This document shows, one piece after another, positions 62,443 to 64,000 of a DNA stretch of 64,000 bases. Made by a program: the position numbers and the translations under genes. The notes beneath the pieces are model-generated. The model searched no databases. It was not told the origin of the DNA and worked only from the letters and a program-made list of their open reading frames with translations. This DNA comes from Arboricoccus pini (GTDB lineage Bacteria; Pseudomonadota; Alphaproteobacteria; Geminicoccales; Geminicoccaceae). Numbering within the stretch: position 1 is the first letter of the stretch; each line of letters starts with the position of its first letter. Location of the stretch: NCBI RefSeq assembly GCF_900187945.1, contig NZ_FYEH01000007.1, positions 178,889 through 242,888 on the forward strand, in the 5' to 3' direction.

Positions 62443-63822
62443 ATGTCCGAATTTGATCGCGTCATCAAAGGCGGCACCGTCGCCACGGCCGACTGGGTGG
62501 GGAGCACCGACATCGGCATCAAGGATGGCCGCATCGCGGCTCTCGGGGAGGGGCTCGAGTCGGATGACGTCGTCGATGCCACCGATCGCATCGTCACGCC
62601 GGGCGGCATCGACAGCCACGCCCATGTCGAGCAACGCGGCGCCGGCGGTGCTGTCAATGTCGACAGCTTTGCCACCGGCACCGCCTCGGCCGCCGCCGGT
62701 GGCACCACGACTCTCGTCTGTTTCGCGCTTCAGGAACGGGGCCGCAGCATGACGGACGCCCTGAGGGATTACGCCGCCCTGGCCGAGAAAGGCGCCCGTG
62801 TCGACTATGCCTTCCACCTCCTGGTCACCGATCCGCACCAGGACCTCCTGGCCGAGCTGCCGGCGCTCATCGCCGCCGGCAATCGCTCCATCAAGATCTT
62901 CACCACATATCCCGACTCCAAGCTCGAGGATGAGCAGGTCCTGGCCGTCTTTGCGCTCGCCGCTAAGGAGGGCGCTCTCGTCTGCGTCCACGCCGAGCAT
63001 GATCGGATGATCGCCTGGCAGATCGAACGCCTGCTTAAGGCCGGCAAGACGGCGCCGCGCTACCACGCCGAGGCACGCCCCATGCTGGCCGAGGCGGAGG
63101 CCGTCCACCGCGTCTGCGCCATGGCCGAGCTGACGGGCGCGCGTATTCAGATTTTCCATCTTAGCGGTGCCGACAGCACCGCGGAAATCGAGCGCGCCCA
63201 GGCAAGAGGCGTCAGCGTCGCCGCGGAGACCTGCACCCATTACCTCACGCTCACCAGGGACGACCTCGACCGCCCAGGCTTCGAAGGGGCGAAATTCATC
63301 TGCAGCCCACCTTTGCGCACCGTTGCCGATCAGGAAGCACTCTGGCGCTACATGCGTCGGGGCGTCATCGCCAACGTCACCTCCGACCACTCGCCGAACG
63401 ACTACGATTCCCCCGTCGGCAAAATGATCCATGGGCCCGAGGCGCCCTTCACCCTCGTTCCCAACGGCGTCCCCGGCCTGGCCGCGCGCATGCCCGTCCT
63501 CTTCGCGGAAGGCGTCGGCAAAGGCCGCATCAGCCTCGAACAGTTCGTGGCACTCACCAGCACCAACAGTGCCCGCCTCTTCGGCCTCCATCCCCGCAAA
63601 GGGACCATTGCCCCGGGCGCTGATGCCGACCTCGTCCTCTGGGACCCCGAACGCCAGGTAACCCTCACCAACGCCCTCATGCAGCACGCCGGCGACTACA
63701 CACCCTACGAGGGCATGACCATCAAAGGCTGGCCCACCACCACCCTCCTGCGCGGCCAGATCATCATGCAGGACGACAAGATCCTGGGCGGGCCGGGGAG
63801 TGGGGTGTTTTTGCGTAGGTGA
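62443..63822 (+). CDS. Dihydropyrimidinase/hydantoinase
   Basis: This 459-residue zinc amidohydrolase hydrolyses dihydropyrimidines or hydantoins. The metal ligands are His59 and His61 in the HAHVE motif, the carboxylatable Lys151 in SIKIFTTYP, then HAEHD, FHLSG and SDHSPND with the fourth ligand Asp. The C-terminus ends LLRGQIIMQDDKILG, as usual. The GAGGGAAACGCTCC leader provides the ribosome site. Neighbouring transporters or a beta-ureidopropionase are not visible. Confidence 0.92.
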   Translation: MSEFDRVIKGGTVATADWVGSTDIGIKDGRIAALGEGLESDDVVDATDRIVTPGGIDSHAHVEQRGAGGAVNVDSFATGTASAAAGGTTTLVCFALQERGRSMTDALRDYAALAEKGARVDYAFHLLVTDPHQDLLAELPALIAAGNRSIKIFTTYPDSKLEDEQVLAVFALAAKEGALVCVHAEHDRMIAWQIERLLKAGKTAPRYHAEARPMLAEAEAVHRVCAMAELTGARIQIFHLSGADSTAEIERAQARGVSVAAETCTHYLTLTRDDLDRPGFEGAKFICSPPLRTVADQEALWRYMRRGVIANVTSDHSPNDYDSPVGKMIHGPEAPFTLVPNGVPGLAARMPVLFAEGVGKGRISLEQFVALTSTNSARLFGLHPRKGTIAPGADADLVLWDPERQVTLTNALMQHAGDYTPYEGMTIKGWPTTTLLRGQIIMQDDKILGGPGSGVFLRR

Positions 63823-63941
63823 AATGCCTTCGGCGACCAGGAGGCACCGCCTCCTGGACCTGGGGGCGATGGGTGGGTCGGACAGCGGGCAGCGCATGAG
63901 ACCGATTGTATAAAGACTATATTCCTTGTACGGTAGGCCCC

Positions 63942-64000
63942 ATGGACTGGACCGATCACCTCGCCCCCAAGCCGCCACGGCGCCGCTACCCCTTCTGGGC
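63942..64000 (+). CDS. Possible start of a further gene, truncated by window end
   Basis: An ATG at 63942 begins a basic, proline-rich N-terminus (MDWTDHLAPKPPRRRY). It runs off the window, so identity cannot be given. An AT-rich stretch with TATAAAG and TATATT lies 20-35 bases upstream and may be a promoter. Only 19 codons are visible, so it may be no gene at all. Confidence 0.35.
   Translation, partial: MDWTDHLAPKPPRRRYPFW

Noticed and set aside
62323..63978. Open antisense frame of about 550 codons opposite the dihydropyrimidinase gene.
   Set aside because: The dihydropyrimidinase has complete metal-site motifs; the antisense frame is a by-product of high GC.
1..64000. tRNA, rRNA, CRISPR array, insertion sequence or prophage.
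   Set aside because: No T-loop-like tRNA pattern, no regular direct repeats with spacers, and no transposase, integrase or phage structural gene was seen.

Overview
The window is GC-rich, gene-dense chromosomal DNA from what looks like an alphaproteobacterium, probably of Rhodospirillales-like affinity. Pointers to this are a TrmFO-type tRNA methyltransferase, a complete minCDE operon, the block mutY / DUF721 (DciA-like) / dsbA-like / smc, the rsmI-lpoA-yraN group, a stand-alone rpsD, an etfBA-hbd operon and OpgH/OpgC glucan genes. I saw no rRNA, tRNA, CRISPR array, insertion sequence or prophage. Many starts are GTG or TTG, and neighbours often overlap by 4 bases. Three convergent pairs share a palindromic CTAG as stop codon on both strands, and one divergent pair shares a CATG as start on both strands.

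Layout. 0-7.3 kb: lactate permease, OpgH glucosyltransferase, FG-GAP-like exported protein, SDR oxidoreductase, O6-alkylguanine-DNA methyltransferase, YdcF-like and DUF985 cupin proteins. 7.4-12 kb: trmFO, minCDE, a soluble PAS-chemotaxis protein. 12-19 kb: a frameshifted exported-protein relic, an OpgC-like acyltransferase and a surface-glycan locus (sialyltransferase-like protein, surface carbohydrate protein, a broken NeuA/NeuC hybrid gene, nucleotide-sugar dehydrogenase). 19-27.4 kb: a topoisomerase IB relic, 2-hydroxyacid dehydrogenase, threonine/serine dehydratase, uvrC-pgsA-moaD-moaE, an enolase-superfamily protein lacking catalytic lysines, and rpsD with a clear promoter and terminator. 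27.4-31 kb: a NIPSNAP relic, a membrane-anchored hydrolase and a degenerate GGDEF/EAL protein. 31-40 kb: lpoA / rsmI-yraN, then mutY / dciA-like, dsbA-like and smc. 40-47 kb: EF-hand protein, small ATPase, hbd-etfA-etfB, PduO adenosyltransferase, HIG1 protein, M20 peptidase. 47-56 kb: WrbA with an MhqO-like dioxygenase, AraC regulator / MFS exporter, flavoprotein with an internally deleted PxpA, MscS channel, membrane chemoreceptor, BluB. 56.3-57.3 kb has no intact gene. 57.3-64 kb: folK, GNAT, Tat-exported DUF3280-like protein, a divergent dihydropteroate-synthase-like protein, amino-acid-kinase family protein, recX, meaB, a small secreted protein, dihydropyrimidinase and the start of one more gene.

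Themes. Cobalamin genes recur (bluB, pduO-type transferase, meaB), which suggests B12-dependent methylmalonyl-CoA metabolism. The etf/hbd operon serves acyl-CoA oxidation. The archaeal-type flavoprotein, divergent DHPS-like protein and amino-acid kinase together hint at tetrahydromethanopterin-type cofactor chemistry, but this is inference. The most striking signal is gene decay hidden in spaces that look non-coding: four broken genes (exported protein, NeuA/NeuC hybrid, topoisomerase IB, NIPSNAP) and three intact genes that lack catalytic residues or segments (enolase superfamily, PxpA, GGDEF/EAL).
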